Of a stretch of 64,000 bases of DNA, positions 37,386-48,226 are shown piece by piece. The notes below the pieces were generated by a model. That model was not told the origin of the DNA, did not search any database, and saw nothing but the letters and a program-made list of their open reading frames with translations. How positions within the stretch are numbered: the first letter of the stretch is position 1; each line of letters opens with the position of its first letter. Position numbers and translations under genes: made by a program. Source of the DNA: Faecalibacterium sp. An122. GTDB taxonomy: Bacteria > Bacillota > Clostridia > Oscillospirales > Ruminococcaceae. The stretch spans positions 96,252 through 160,251 of the forward strand of contig NZ_NFLL01000005.1 in NCBI RefSeq assembly GCF_002160895.1. Reading direction: 5' to 3'.

Positions 37386-38054
37386 ATGACCACCGTTGCC
37401 GTTGTCCCCATCAAGCGGAACAACCACCGCCTTCCCCATAAAAACACCAGGCCCTTCACCGGGGGCAAACCCCTGTGCTGGTATGTCCTGTCCACCCTGC
37501 TGACCCTGCCCGAGCTGGACCGGGTCTACGTCTACTGCAGCGACCCGGACATCCAGACCTTTCTGCCGCCGGGGGTGGAGTTTCTGCGCCGGTCCCCCGA
37601 CCTGGACCGGGACACCGCCAGCATGACCCAGGTTCTGGCCGCCTTTGCCCGGGATGTGGAGGCCGACTGCTACCTGATGACCCACGCCACCGCCCCTTTC
37701 ATCGGGGCGGCGTCCCTCCGCAGAGGGCTGGAAGCCGTCCGCAGCGGGGAATACGACTCGGCCTTTGCGGCCCGGAAAGTCCAGGACTTCCTGTGGAAGG
37801 ACGGCCGGCCCTGGAACTATGACCCCGCCTGCATCCCCCGCACCCAGGACCTGCCGCCCCTCTATCAGGAGACCAGCGGCTTTTATATCTACACCCGGGA
37901 GGTCATCACCCAGATGGGCCGCCGGGTGGGCCAGCGGCCTTATCTGGTGGAAGTGAGCCAGATCGAGGCGGTAGACATCGACGAGGCGGAGGATTTCCGC
38001 ATCGCCGACGCCCTCTACCGCTGCGGCTATCTGCCGGGACAGGGGGTGGAGTGA
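37386..38054 (+). CDS. Acylneuraminate cytidylyltransferase-family protein
   Basis: This 222-residue protein has the nucleotide-binding opening VAVVPIKRNNHRLPHKNTRP and the MTHATAPFI and VDIDEAEDF motifs of CMP-sialate or CMP-Kdo synthetases. It should activate an ulosonic or other acidic sugar with CTP. AGGAG lies 11 bases before ATG 37386; a TTG six bases earlier is an alternative. No NeuB-type synthase lies in the operon. Confidence 0.87.
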   Translation: MTTVAVVPIKRNNHRLPHKNTRPFTGGKPLCWYVLSTLLTLPELDRVYVYCSDPDIQTFLPPGVEFLRRSPDLDRDTASMTQVLAAFARDVEADCYLMTHATAPFIGAASLRRGLEAVRSGEYDSAFAARKVQDFLWKDGRPWNYDPACIPRTQDLPPLYQETSGFYIYTREVITQMGRRVGQRPYLVEVSQIEAVDIDEAEDFRIADALYRCGYLPGQGVE

Positions 38055-38055
38055 G

Positions 38056-39090
38056 ATGGGAACCATTCAGATGCTGGACTGCACCCTCCGGGACGGAGGC
38101 TACTGCAACGACTGCCGTTTCGGGCTGGACAACCAGCGCCGAATCACCGCCGGGCTGGCGGCCGCCGGGGTGGAAATCATCGAGTGCGGCTTTCTGCTGG
38201 ACCGGGTGCTCCATCACCCCGACGTCACCCGCTTCACCCATCCGGAACAGATCGGGGCCATTCTGCCCCGGGGCCGGGCTGCCGGCCGGGCCCGGTATGT
38301 GGCCCTGGCCGACTACGGCAAATACGATTTCAGCCGGCTGCCGCCCCAGGCGGAGGCCCCCATCCAGGGCATCCGGGTGGCTTTCCACAAAAAGGACCGG
38401 CGGGCTGCGCTGGAGGCCTGCCGCACCGTCCGGGAGAAGGGATATCAGGTGTTTGTCCAGCCCATGGTGTCGGTGAGCTATACCGAAGGGGAATTTCTGG
38501 ACCTGATCGCCCGGGTCAATGGGCTGCAGCCCTATGCCTTTTACATCGTGGACAGCTTCGGCACCCTCCAGCGGGGCGACCTGCTGCGGCTGTTCCGGCT
38601 GGCGGAAACCCATCTGGACCCGGCGGTGAAGATCGGCTTCCACCCCCACAACAATTTGCAGCTGGCCTTTGCCAATGCTCAGGCCCTGGTGGAGCAGAAC
38701 AGCCCCCGGGACCTGATTGTGGACAGCTCGGTCTACGGCATGGGCCGGGGCGCCGGAAACCTGAACACCGAGCTGTTTGCCCGCTATCTCAACGACCGGG
38801 CCGGGGCCTCCTACCGGATGGGCCCTCTGCTGGACATTCTGGACGGGGTGGTGCTGGACTTTTACCGCCAGAATCCCTGGGGGTATTCGGCGGCCCACTA
38901 CCTGTCAGCGTCCCATCAGGCCCACCCCGACTACGGCAGTTATCTGGAGGGAAAAAAGACCCTCACCGCCCGGGAGATGGATGAGATTCTGGCGGGGATG
39001 GACCCGGAGAAAAGGCGGATGTTTGACCCCGACTACATCGAGGAGCTGTACCGGGCTTACCGGACCGAGCAGAAAGGACGGGCCCTGTGA
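38056..39090 (+). CDS. DRE-TIM metallolyase (HMGL-like aldolase)
   Basis: This 344-residue TIM-barrel protein has the DRE-TIM catalytic motif LDCTLRDGGYCND, the metal-binding histidines in GFHPHNNLQLA and a lid motif GMGRGAGN. Relatives are 4-hydroxy-2-oxovalerate aldolases, HMG-CoA lyases and homocitrate synthases. In glycan clusters these proteins commonly accompany cytidylyltransferases. A role in making or breaking a 2-keto acid sugar precursor is inference. It is fused tightly into the operon (2 bases after the previous stop, GTGA overlap with the next gene). Confidence 0.85.
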   Translation: MGTIQMLDCTLRDGGYCNDCRFGLDNQRRITAGLAAAGVEIIECGFLLDRVLHHPDVTRFTHPEQIGAILPRGRAAGRARYVALADYGKYDFSRLPPQAEAPIQGIRVAFHKKDRRAALEACRTVREKGYQVFVQPMVSVSYTEGEFLDLIARVNGLQPYAFYIVDSFGTLQRGDLLRLFRLAETHLDPAVKIGFHPHNNLQLAFANAQALVEQNSPRDLIVDSSVYGMGRGAGNLNTELFARYLNDRAGASYRMGPLLDILDGVVLDFYRQNPWGYSAAHYLSASHQAHPDYGSYLEGKKTLTAREMDEILAGMDPEKRRMFDPDYIEELYRAYRTEQKGRAL

Positions 39091-40295
39091 AGATCCTGTT
39101 TGTGCAGGGCGGGTCCCGGTGGAAATACGACGCCGACGGGGGATTGTACACCGACTCCAATTTCAGTGAGGCAGTGTGGGCGCGGTATCGGGAATGGGGG
39201 GACCTGACGGTGCTGCTGCGGCGGGAGGACAAAGTCTATCCGCCCCGGGAGGCCATGGAGCGGTTCAACCGCTGCGACACCAGCCGGATGACCTGTCTGG
39301 CCCTGCCCGACCTCTACCGTCCGGGAACCCGGCTGCTGAACCCCCGCTGTCGCCGCCAGGTGCGGCGGGCCATCGCCCAGGCAGTCCGGGAGGCCGACCG
39401 GGTGATTGTCCGCTCGCCGGGGAACTTTTACACCAACACCGCGTTGGCCTGCTGCCGGCGGTACCGGCGGCCTTACCTGGTGGAGGTGACCGGCTTTGCC
39501 TGGGAGGGCAGCTGGTACCACAGCCTCCGGGGCAAGATGCTTGCCCCCTGGCGGGAAATGCGGTGCCGAGCCCTGGTCCGGCGGGCCCCCTGGGCGGTGT
39601 ATGTGACCCGGCAGGCCCTCCAAAAGCGGTATCCCTGCCGCGGCCGGAGTCTGGGCTGTTCCGACGTGGAACTGGCCCCGCTGGACGAAAAGGTGCTGGC
39701 GGCCCGGCTGGAGAAAATCCAGGCCGGGCAGGACGCCCTGGTGCTGGGCACCGCGGGCTTTCTGGACGTGGCCTTTAAGGGCCAGCGGTGGGTAATAGAA
39801 GCCCTGGCCCTGCTGCGCCGGAAGGGGAACACCCGCTTCCGCTATCAGCTGGCGGGGTCCGGGTCGGGCAGGGAACTGCTGGCCCTGGCCCAAAAGCTGG
39901 GGGTGGCGGACCAGGTGGAGATTCTGGGCAGCCTGCCCCGGGAGCGGATGAACAACTGGTACGACGGGCTGGACATCTACGTCCACCCCAGCGACAGCGA
40001 GGGGCTGTGCCGGTCCATTGCGGAGGCCATGAGCCGGGCGGTGCCGGTGGCCTGCAGCCGGGTGGGAGGAAACCCCGAGCTGGCCAGCCCGGCCTGCCTC
40101 TTTGGGCGGAGGGACCCGGCGGGGATTGCCGCCGTCCTGGAACGGCTGGCCGACCCCGGCGTCCGGGCCGCCGAGGCCCGGCGCAGCCTGGAGGCGGCCC
40201 GCGCCTTTGAATGCCGGACCCTGGACCGGGCCAGAAACGAGTTTTACCAGAGGTTTCTCCATGATGACACAACCCAAAACTCTTGTCCTGATTGA
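39087..40295 (+). CDS. Glycosyltransferase family 4
   Basis: This 402-residue GT-B enzyme starts at GTG 39087. It shows an N-terminal Rossmann-like opening (MKILFVQGG), LGTAGFLDVAFKGQRWVIEA and the C-terminal motif VHPSDSEGLCRSIAEAMSRA. It likely adds one repeat-unit sugar. Its end overlaps the next gene by 35 bases. Confidence 0.9.
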   Translation: MKILFVQGGSRWKYDADGGLYTDSNFSEAVWARYREWGDLTVLLRREDKVYPPREAMERFNRCDTSRMTCLALPDLYRPGTRLLNPRCRRQVRRAIAQAVREADRVIVRSPGNFYTNTALACCRRYRRPYLVEVTGFAWEGSWYHSLRGKMLAPWREMRCRALVRRAPWAVYVTRQALQKRYPCRGRSLGCSDVELAPLDEKVLAARLEKIQAGQDALVLGTAGFLDVAFKGQRWVIEALALLRRKGNTRFRYQLAGSGSGRELLALAQKLGVADQVEILGSLPRERMNNWYDGLDIYVHPSDSEGLCRSIAEAMSRAVPVACSRVGGNPELASPACLFGRRDPAGIAAVLERLADPGVRAAEARRSLEAARAFECRTLDRARNEFYQRFLHDDTTQNSCPD

Positions 40296-41151
40296 CAGCC
40301 TCTATGAGCAGTACGGCCTGGACGGCGCTGAGCGGGACGGCATCCTGTTTCTGCCCATGCTGAGAGGGCAGTGGACCGGCCGGGCCATCCGGGCGGCCCG
40401 CAAGGCGCACCTCTCGTTAAACCTGCCGGGCCGGGAACTCTGGCTGGGGGACTGGACCCGCGCGGCGGGGGACTACGATACCATCGTCCTGGCCGACGCG
40501 GGGAATACTCCCAACGTGGTGCGGTATCTCAAACAGCGTTACCCCCGCAAGCGGGTGATTGTCTGGTACCGCAACCCTGTGGCGGCCACCCTTTCCCCTG
40601 ACGCTCTGGACCGGTCGGCCTGTGAAGTGTGGTCCTTTGACCCGGCGGACTGCGCCGCCTATGGAATGCGGTACAATCCCCAGTTCTATATTCCGCGGGA
40701 CTCCGGCGGGCCTCAGGCCATCCGGCAGGACGTGTTTTTTGTGGGACAGGACAAGGGCCGCGGCCCGCTGCTGGCCCAGATGGAACAGGCCCTGCAGGAG
40801 GCCGGATGCCGGACCCGGTTCTGCATTGTGGGGGTCAACAGCCCCCGGCTGTCCTACCGGGAGATTGTGGCGGAAATCGCCGCCTCCCGGGTGGTGGTGG
40901 ACTGCCCCTGCGCCGGCCAGGCGGGGCTGACCCTGCGGCCTCTGGAGGCTTTGTTCTACCGCAGAAAACTGCTGACCACCAGCCCCGACATCAAGACCCG
41001 GGACTTCTACCACCCGGGATGGGTCTTTGTCTGGGGCCAGGACGACCCCGGCGCTCTGGGGGATTTTCTGGCCCGGCCCTGGCAGGGGCCGGACGAGGCC
41101 TGCCGGGACGCCTACGGCCTGAAAGCCTGGGTGGACCGCTTTGCTACCTGA
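40261..41151 (+). CDS. Probable glycosyltransferase of the polysaccharide operon
   Basis: This 296-residue protein lacks a clear family signature. It has KTLVLIDSLYEQYGLDGAER at the start, VIVWYRNPV, DVFFVGQDKGRGP and VVDCPCAGQAGLTLRPLEAL, the last like the donor-binding loop of GT-B enzymes. That suggests transfer of a nucleotide sugar. It starts inside the previous gene with AGAGG upstream. Confidence 0.65.
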   Translation: MMTQPKTLVLIDSLYEQYGLDGAERDGILFLPMLRGQWTGRAIRAARKAHLSLNLPGRELWLGDWTRAAGDYDTIVLADAGNTPNVVRYLKQRYPRKRVIVWYRNPVAATLSPDALDRSACEVWSFDPADCAAYGMRYNPQFYIPRDSGGPQAIRQDVFFVGQDKGRGPLLAQMEQALQEAGCRTRFCIVGVNSPRLSYREIVAEIAASRVVVDCPCAGQAGLTLRPLEALFYRRKLLTTSPDIKTRDFYHPGWVFVWGQDDPGALGDFLARPWQGPDEACRDAYGLKAWVDRFAT

Positions 41152-41169
41152 AAACCGGAGGGAAGGACC

Positions 41170-42453
41170 ATGATCTATCTTTTGCTTGCCGCCCTGGTGC
41201 TGCTCACCCTGGTGAGCTACGGCCTGTGCGGCCGGGACTTCTTTGCCCCCGGCACCATGCTGTGTCTGGCCTTTGTCTTCAGCTGTGCCAGCGCCCTCTA
41301 CAATGCGTCTTACTGGCAGCTGGATCTGGCCCCTCGGACGGTGGGGGTGATTGTGAGCGCCCTGTCCATCACGGTGGGAGTGAACATCTGGGCCCACGGG
41401 TGTTTTCAGCGGGTGCGGGTCCAGCCATGGAGCGGCCGGGCCACCCCCATCCCGGTGTGGGTGTCGGCGGGCCTGCTGGCCGCCCTGGGGGTGGTGCTGG
41501 TGGTGATGCTGGCCCAGATCCGCCGGATCGGTGGAGGCGGGTCCTTCGCCAGCGCCATGGTGATTTTCCGGGCCAAAAACGCCTACGGCGTCGATCTGGC
41601 CGACCAGCTGCCCGGCTGGGTCCGCCAGATGCTGAATGCCTCGGCGGTGATCGCCTTTCTGTATCTGTTTCATCTGATCTGGTTTGGCCGCCGTCTGGGC
41701 AGGCTGCATCTGGCCTTGAACGCCGCCGTGCTGGCCGCCTGCGTGACGGTGAGCCTGCTGACCGGCGGGCGGTTTTCGGCCATGACCATGGTGGTGGCCG
41801 GGGCGGTGCTGTGGTATATGCTGCGCTCGGGCGGGCCCCGCGGGGTCCGGCTGAAAACTCTGTTCTGGGTCATGATGGCGGCGCTGGCGGTCCTCTATGG
41901 CTTTTACGCCGTCAAGGCCCTGGTGGGCCGCCAGTCGGACCAGACGGTGGTGGAGTACATCACCCACTATGCCGGCGGAGGCATTCCGGGTCTGGACCTC
42001 TATCTGAAAGACCCGCCCGCACCCTCCGGCATCTGGGGCAAGGAGACCTTCTACGCCCTCAACAACGGCCTGCGGAAGCTGGGGCTGTTGGACATCCCCT
42101 ATTACTACATCCACCATGAATTCCGCCAGAGCGGCGGTGTGTCGGTGGGCAACATCTACACCGCCCTGCGGGACTATCACTACGACTTCGGCATGGCGGG
42201 AATGTACCTGCTGCACACCGTTTTTTCGGTGGTGTTCTGCTTCTACTATGAGTACCAGAAAAAGCGCCGGTCTCATCTGGGGATTCTGGTTTGGGCCATG
42301 GTGTATTACTGCGTGGTGTTTTACCCCATTTCCAATTCCTTTTTCGCCAGCGTGGTGTCCTTCGGCTTTGGAATCCGGCTGGGGCTGCTGGTTTTCCTCT
42401 ACCTTCTCCTGATCCGAAAGAAAGGGGACGCGCCATGCAGGAATCCTCTCTGA
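41170..42453 (+). CDS. Oligosaccharide repeat-unit polymerase (Wzy-like)
   Basis: This 427-residue protein is almost entirely transmembrane helices, with a long extracytoplasmic loop (about 250-340; DLYLKDPPAPSGIWGKETFY, GVSVGNIYTALRDYHYDFG). The composition and loop match O-antigen/capsule polymerases, which join repeat units on the outer face. It overlaps the flippase gene by 19 bases. Confidence 0.85.
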   Translation: MIYLLLAALVLLTLVSYGLCGRDFFAPGTMLCLAFVFSCASALYNASYWQLDLAPRTVGVIVSALSITVGVNIWAHGCFQRVRVQPWSGRATPIPVWVSAGLLAALGVVLVVMLAQIRRIGGGGSFASAMVIFRAKNAYGVDLADQLPGWVRQMLNASAVIAFLYLFHLIWFGRRLGRLHLALNAAVLAACVTVSLLTGGRFSAMTMVVAGAVLWYMLRSGGPRGVRLKTLFWVMMAALAVLYGFYAVKALVGRQSDQTVVEYITHYAGGGIPGLDLYLKDPPAPSGIWGKETFYALNNGLRKLGLLDIPYYYIHHEFRQSGGVSVGNIYTALRDYHYDFGMAGMYLLHTVFSVVFCFYYEYQKKRRSHLGILVWAMVYYCVVFYPISNSFFASVVSFGFGIRLGLLVFLYLLLIRKKGDAPCRNPL

Positions 42454-43811
42454 AACGGAATTTCTCCTATGCCTTCGCCGCCCAGGGGGTGGCCCTGGCG
42501 GTGGGCAGCGTCACCAACCTGATTTTGCCCCGGGTGCTGGGGGCGGAGGATTTCAGCTGGTGGCAGCTCTTTGTGTTTTATGCCACCTACATACCCTGTC
42601 TGGCTCTGGGTCTCAACGACGGGGTGTATCTGCGCTGGGGCGGCAAGACCCGGGAAGAACTGGACCCCGCCGTCCTGCGCAGTCAGTTCTGGGTGGGGGC
42701 GGCCTTTCAGCTGGCGCTGGCGGCAGCTCTTGGCGGGGTGGTTTCTCTGGCGGTGGCGGACCTGCGCCGCCGGGCCATCCTGCTGGCGGTGCTGGTGTAT
42801 TTCTGGCTCTACTCCTGCCACAACCATCTGAGTTATCTCTTTCAGGCCCGGGGAGAGACGGACGTCTATTCCCGCTCCCTGATCCTGAACAAACTGGTGT
42901 ATCTGGGAGGACAGTGCCTCCTGCTGGCCGCCGGGGCGGCGGGGGTCTTTGCCCTGATCCCTCTCTACATCGGGGCCTGCGGGCTGGGGCTGGCCTATCT
43001 GGCGGTGCGCATCCGGGGGGAGTTCCGGGGCGCGCGGCTGGATCTGCGCCTGGGGGCGGCGGAATGCCGCCGCAGCGCCGCCGTGGGTCTGAGCCTGATG
43101 CTCTCCAACCTCTGCGCCATGCTGGTGCTGGGGGTGGGGCGTCAGGTGGTGGACTGGCGGTGGGGTGTGCTGGCCTTCGGGCAGATTTCCTTCTCGTTGA
43201 CCCTCATCAATTTTGCACTGACCTTCCTGTCCCAGATCAGCATGGTGCTGTTTCCGGCCCTGCGGCGGGTGTCGGGGCAGGAGCTGGCCGCCTACAGCCA
43301 AAAGCTGGAGGACGGGCTGTATCTGCTGCTGCCCTGGATGTATGTGCTGTATCTGCCCGGCCGGGCGTTGCTGGAGCTGTGGCTGCCGGACTACCGGGAG
43401 AGCCTGAAATATCTGGCCCTGGTGCTGCCCGTCTGCTACTTTGACTGCAAGATGAACCTGCTGGGCAACACCTTCCTGAAAGTTCTGAACCGCCAGAACC
43501 AGCTGCTGCACATCAACCTGGTCACCATCCTGGTGAGCCTGGGCTTTGCGCTGGCAGGGGCCTGGGTGATGGATGAAATCCTCTGGGTGGTGTACGGGAT
43601 GGTGGCGGCCATTGCCCTCCGCAGCGTTCTGGCCGACCGGGTCCTGCACCGGGCGCTGGACCTGCCCGGCCGGGGCTACGACCGGCGGGACCTGCTGCTG
43701 GCGGGGACCTTTCTGGCGGCCAGCCAGCTGCTGCCCTGGTGGGGGATGATGCCCCTGATGACCGTTCTGGCCGTAGGCCGGGCCCTCCGTCTGGGCCGCG
43801 CCCGGGCATAA
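42435..43811 (+). CDS. Polysaccharide repeat-unit flippase (Wzx-like, MATE/MOP superfamily)
   Basis: This 458-residue protein has about 12 hydrophobic helices and the opening FSYAFAAQGVALAVGSVTNL with LPRVLGAEDFSWWQL, typical of Wzx flippases. It moves lipid-linked repeat units across the membrane for polymerisation. It is the last operon gene; a terminator follows. Confidence 0.9.
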   Translation: MQESSLKRNFSYAFAAQGVALAVGSVTNLILPRVLGAEDFSWWQLFVFYATYIPCLALGLNDGVYLRWGGKTREELDPAVLRSQFWVGAAFQLALAAALGGVVSLAVADLRRRAILLAVLVYFWLYSCHNHLSYLFQARGETDVYSRSLILNKLVYLGGQCLLLAAGAAGVFALIPLYIGACGLGLAYLAVRIRGEFRGARLDLRLGAAECRRSAAVGLSLMLSNLCAMLVLGVGRQVVDWRWGVLAFGQISFSLTLINFALTFLSQISMVLFPALRRVSGQELAAYSQKLEDGLYLLLPWMYVLYLPGRALLELWLPDYRESLKYLALVLPVCYFDCKMNLLGNTFLKVLNRQNQLLHINLVTILVSLGFALAGAWVMDEILWVVYGMVAAIALRSVLADRVLHRALDLPGRGYDRRDLLLAGTFLAASQLLPWWGMMPLMTVLAVGRALRLGRARA

Positions 43812-43815
43812 AAAC

Positions 43816-43852
43816 AAACCGCTCCCTCTGCGGCGCAGAAGGGGCGGTTTTT
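43816..43852. terminator. Bidirectional terminator between wzx and glpK
   Basis: AAACCGC and inner TCTGC pair with GCAGA and GCGGTTTTT. A and T runs on both sides let it stop the polysaccharide operon and the converging glycerol kinase transcript. Confidence 0.88.
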
Positions 43853-43864
43853 GTGTGTTGGGAT

Positions 43865-45373
<1,509 letters not shown>

Positions 45374-45433
45374 TTATTTATCTTTGCAGTCTGCGCACAA
45401 AATCGCGCTTTGCACAAAACAACTATTGTACAA

Positions 45434-45462
45434 ATTATACTAAACTCTCGGCTCTTTTACAA
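45434..45462 (-). promoter_or_regulatory. Promoter of glpK
   Basis: Minus strand: -35 TTGTAA (45457-45462), 17-base spacer, -10 TATAAT (45434-45439). Two GCACAAAA direct repeats between the promoter and the gene may bind a regulator. Confidence 0.75.
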
Positions 45463-45490
45463 TCCCTTCCCGGCTTTTCCATCCAAAAGC

Positions 45491-45522
45491 AAAACCCCGG
45501 GCGCCTGTGGGGGCGTCCGGGG
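45491..45522 (-). terminator. Intrinsic terminator after oleate hydratase
   Basis: On the minus strand CCCCGGACGCC pairs with GGCGCCCGGGG and is followed by TTTTGCTTTT. Confidence 0.85.
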
Positions 45523-45573
45523 TCTGCCTGTTGCAATGCGGGTCTCTTGGAAGGAGGAGATGGTAAAAGGAAA

Positions 45574-47538
45574 TCAGCGCTGGGGAGTTTCCTGGAGGAT
45601 GCCGTGGTCCCGCAGCAGCTTTTCCAGGACGGTGCCCTGGATGAAGTGGAGCAGGGGCTTTTTGGCGGCCGAGAAGGGGGCCACATCCAGCGGAGAACGG
45701 CCGTCCATCAGGCAGACGGCGCTGTCCAGCAGGGCGCGGATGTCATAGACGCTGCCCCACACCTCGGGGACGCCGCGGTCCACGCCCAGCAGGCCGTAGA
45801 CCGCCTCCATGGCGGTGCGGACCGAGTACTCGGTGGTGAAAACGGTATCCCGGGGGGTATCGGCGAACTGGCCCAGGAAAGCAAAGTTGACGCAGCCGTC
45901 GGGAATCACGTCGGGACGGTCGCCCTTGGCCCGGGGCATGAAGAAAGCGGTGATATAGGGCATCATGGTGGGGACGCAGACGGCGCTTTCAGCGGCCAGC
46001 TGGGGAATCTGGTCCACCGGCACACCCAGATGGTACAGCCATTCCTCGGTGATCTCGCGGCCGGTGCAGTCCTTCATGGGCTTGTGGACGTAGTCGCCGG
46101 GAACGTCGGTGAACAGGCCGTACACCCAGACGCAGACCTTTTCGGGATCCTGGGCCTTGAACTGGCCCTGACGGTTGATGGTCCAGCTCATCAGCCACTT
46201 GGAATCCTGGCAGCTGACAATGCCGCCGGTGACCACCTGGCCGCTGCGGGGGTCCCGCTTGCAGATGGCCGAGATATAGGGGAGAATCTTGTCGTCCAGG
46301 GTGGTGATGGTGGCCGACTCCCAGTTGGTCCGGGAGATATCGGAGCAGAACTTTTCGGGGTGGCCGAAAGACGGGTCCTGACGGGCAATGTTCTTCCACA
46401 GGCTCCAGCAGCCGCTGGTGCGGACCTCGGCGTCCCCGTTGGGGGCGTGGTCCTGATCGCCGTAGATGGTGCCCTCGGTGCAGCTGCCGTTGGTCACAAA
46501 CACCAGGTCCTTCTCGGTGAGGGGGATGCCCTGTTCCTTGCCGTTGACACGGCACTCGATGGCGGTGGCAATCTTTTTGCCGCCCCGGTGCTCAAACAGG
46601 ACATTGGTCACCTCGGTGCCGAAGCGGAAGTCCACCCCGGCCTCCTCCAGATACTTCTGCATGGGCAGGATCAGGGATTCGTACTGGTTGTAGCGGGTGA
46701 ACTTGAGGGCGCTGAAGTCGGGCAGGCCGGCGATGTGGTGGATGAAACGCTGGAAATACAGCTTCATCTCCAGGGCGCTGTGCCAGTTCTCAAAGGCGAA
46801 CATGGTGCGCCAGTACAGCCAGAAGGTGGAGTCAAACACCTCGTCGTCAAAGACATCCTCGATGGTCTTGTCGTAGAGGTCCTCGTCAGGGGTCATGAAC
46901 AGCTTGACGATCTCCATGATGGCCTTCTGGCTCAGGTTGAACCGGCCGTCGGTGTGGGCGTCCTGGCCGCGGTTGACGGTGGCCCGGCAGAGGGAGTAGT
47001 TGGGGTCGTGCTTGTTGAGCCAGTAGAACTCATCCAGCACCGAGGCCCCCGGGGTGTCCAGAGAGGGAATGGACCGGAACAGGTCCCACAGGCACTCGAA
47101 ATGGTTTTCCATCTCCCGGCCGCCCCGCATCACATAGCCGCGGGAGGGGTCCAGGATGCCGTCGCAGGCGCCGCCCGCCACGTCCATGGCTTCCAGAATG
47201 TGAATGTGGGAGCCGGGCATCTGGCCGTCCCGCACCAGGAAGCAGGCCGCCGCCAGAGAGGCCAGACCGCTGCCCACAATCCATGCGTTTTTATCGTCTA
47301 CGCCGGCGGGCTTTTCGGGCCGGGCGAATGCTTCATAGTTTCCGTTGGAATAGTAAATCCCCTTGCTGTTGGGGTGCTGTTTGCCCCGCTCGGTGTTGCG
47401 GTAACCGCTGGCCGGCACAGCCGGACGGGCTGCTGCAGCGTGGTTTTTCTGTTGATATTTGCGGGTCAGGGCCAGGGCTGCGCCGGCTCCGGCTGCCCCC
47501 AGCGCCGCCGCGGTCAGGGGAGAAATTTTCTTGGTCAT
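45574..47538 (-). CDS. ohyA: Oleate hydratase (FAD-dependent fatty acid double-bond hydratase)
   Basis: This 654-residue enzyme adds water to the cis-9 double bond of oleate or linoleate, giving 10-hydroxy fatty acids; it is often a defence against antimicrobial unsaturated fatty acids. The FAD-binding motif is VGSGLASLAAACFLVRD, after YYSNGNYEAFARPEKP where many homologues begin. Here an extra N-terminal segment of about 60 residues contains a hydrophobic Ala/Gly/Leu helix (PLTAAALGAAGAGAALAL) followed by basic residues, suggesting a membrane anchor. I chose ATG 47538 (AAGGA ten bases upstream). A TetR gene lies immediately upstream. Confidence 0.92.
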   Translation of the reverse strand: MTKKISPLTAAALGAAGAGAALALTRKYQQKNHAAAARPAVPASGYRNTERGKQHPNSKGIYYSNGNYEAFARPEKPAGVDDKNAWIVGSGLASLAAACFLVRDGQMPGSHIHILEAMDVAGGACDGILDPSRGYVMRGGREMENHFECLWDLFRSIPSLDTPGASVLDEFYWLNKHDPNYSLCRATVNRGQDAHTDGRFNLSQKAIMEIVKLFMTPDEDLYDKTIEDVFDDEVFDSTFWLYWRTMFAFENWHSALEMKLYFQRFIHHIAGLPDFSALKFTRYNQYESLILPMQKYLEEAGVDFRFGTEVTNVLFEHRGGKKIATAIECRVNGKEQGIPLTEKDLVFVTNGSCTEGTIYGDQDHAPNGDAEVRTSGCWSLWKNIARQDPSFGHPEKFCSDISRTNWESATITTLDDKILPYISAICKRDPRSGQVVTGGIVSCQDSKWLMSWTINRQGQFKAQDPEKVCVWVYGLFTDVPGDYVHKPMKDCTGREITEEWLYHLGVPVDQIPQLAAESAVCVPTMMPYITAFFMPRAKGDRPDVIPDGCVNFAFLGQFADTPRDTVFTTEYSVRTAMEAVYGLLGVDRGVPEVWGSVYDIRALLDSAVCLMDGRSPLDVAPFSAAKKPLLHFIQGTVLEKLLRDHGILQETPQR

Positions 47539-47615
47539 GGCAGAACCATCCTTTCTTGCAGGTGCTTGTTTAGAGGATGGCATGATCTTACCATACCGTG
47601 GCCCTGCCCGCTATC

Positions 47616-47664
47616 TACAAAGGACCTCGTATGAGTGATTTTTGTGCATCGGAGGCCCTTTGTA
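47616..47664. promoter_or_regulatory. Inverted repeat between the TetR gene and oleate hydratase
   Basis: TACAAAGGACCTC (47616-47628) and GAGGCCCTTTGTA (47652-47664) match at 12 of 13 positions as inverted repeats, 23 bases apart. The site ends five bases from the TetR stop and lies upstream of ohyA. It may be a TetR operator; no T tail supports a terminator. Confidence 0.5.
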
Positions 47665-47668
47665 AGGG

Positions 47669-48226
47669 TCATGCTCTGGAAAAATTCCGGATGGCGTTGT
47701 CCACGCCTCCCTGGGCGGTCAGGCTGATGTTCCGCACCAGGTCGTGATAGTCCGCGTGCATTCCCTTCTTGATCCAGTCCAGCATCAGCCCCACAAAGCT
47801 GTACTTGTAAAAATCCGCGATGAAGGCCTTTTGTTCCTCGGTGACGGGGGCGCCGGCGCTCTTTTCATCCACCACCCCGCGGATCAGCCCATAGGTCATT
47901 TTGAACAGGAAATTCTCCATCTGTTCCCGGCTGATGCACCGGCAGGCGTTGAGGACAAAGGGCTTGTTCTCCAGCACCGCCTCAAACACCTGGGTCAGGC
48001 CCTCCTGCCAGGTGTCGCAGGTCTTTTTTCCCTGGAGGGCCGCGGTGGCATCCTCGATGCAGACCCATTCCACCAGGTCGTAGATGTCCTGGAAGTGATA
48101 GTAAAAGGTCATCCGGCTGATGCCGCACTCGTCGGTGATGTCCCGGATGGTGATTTTGTCCAGCGGCTTCTGGAGCATCAGCTTTTTCAGGGCTGTTTCC
48201 AGCGCTTTTTTGGTGATATTGGACAT
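47669..48226 (-). CDS. TetR-family regulator
   Basis: This 185-residue protein has an N-terminal TetR helix-turn-helix (about 8-52; LDKITIRDITDECGISRMTFYYHFQDIYDLV) and a helical ligand-binding C-terminus. The HTH and TetR_C style resemble the DhaS-like group. It is oriented with, and immediately upstream of, oleate hydratase, so it probably controls that gene in response to fatty acids. AGAAGGAGGG precedes ATG 48226. Confidence 0.88.
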   Translation of the reverse strand: MSNITKKALETALKKLMLQKPLDKITIRDITDECGISRMTFYYHFQDIYDLVEWVCIEDATAALQGKKTCDTWQEGLTQVFEAVLENKPFVLNACRCISREQMENFLFKMTYGLIRGVVDEKSAGAPVTEEQKAFIADFYKYSFVGLMLDWIKKGMHADYHDLVRNISLTAQGGVDNAIRNFSRA

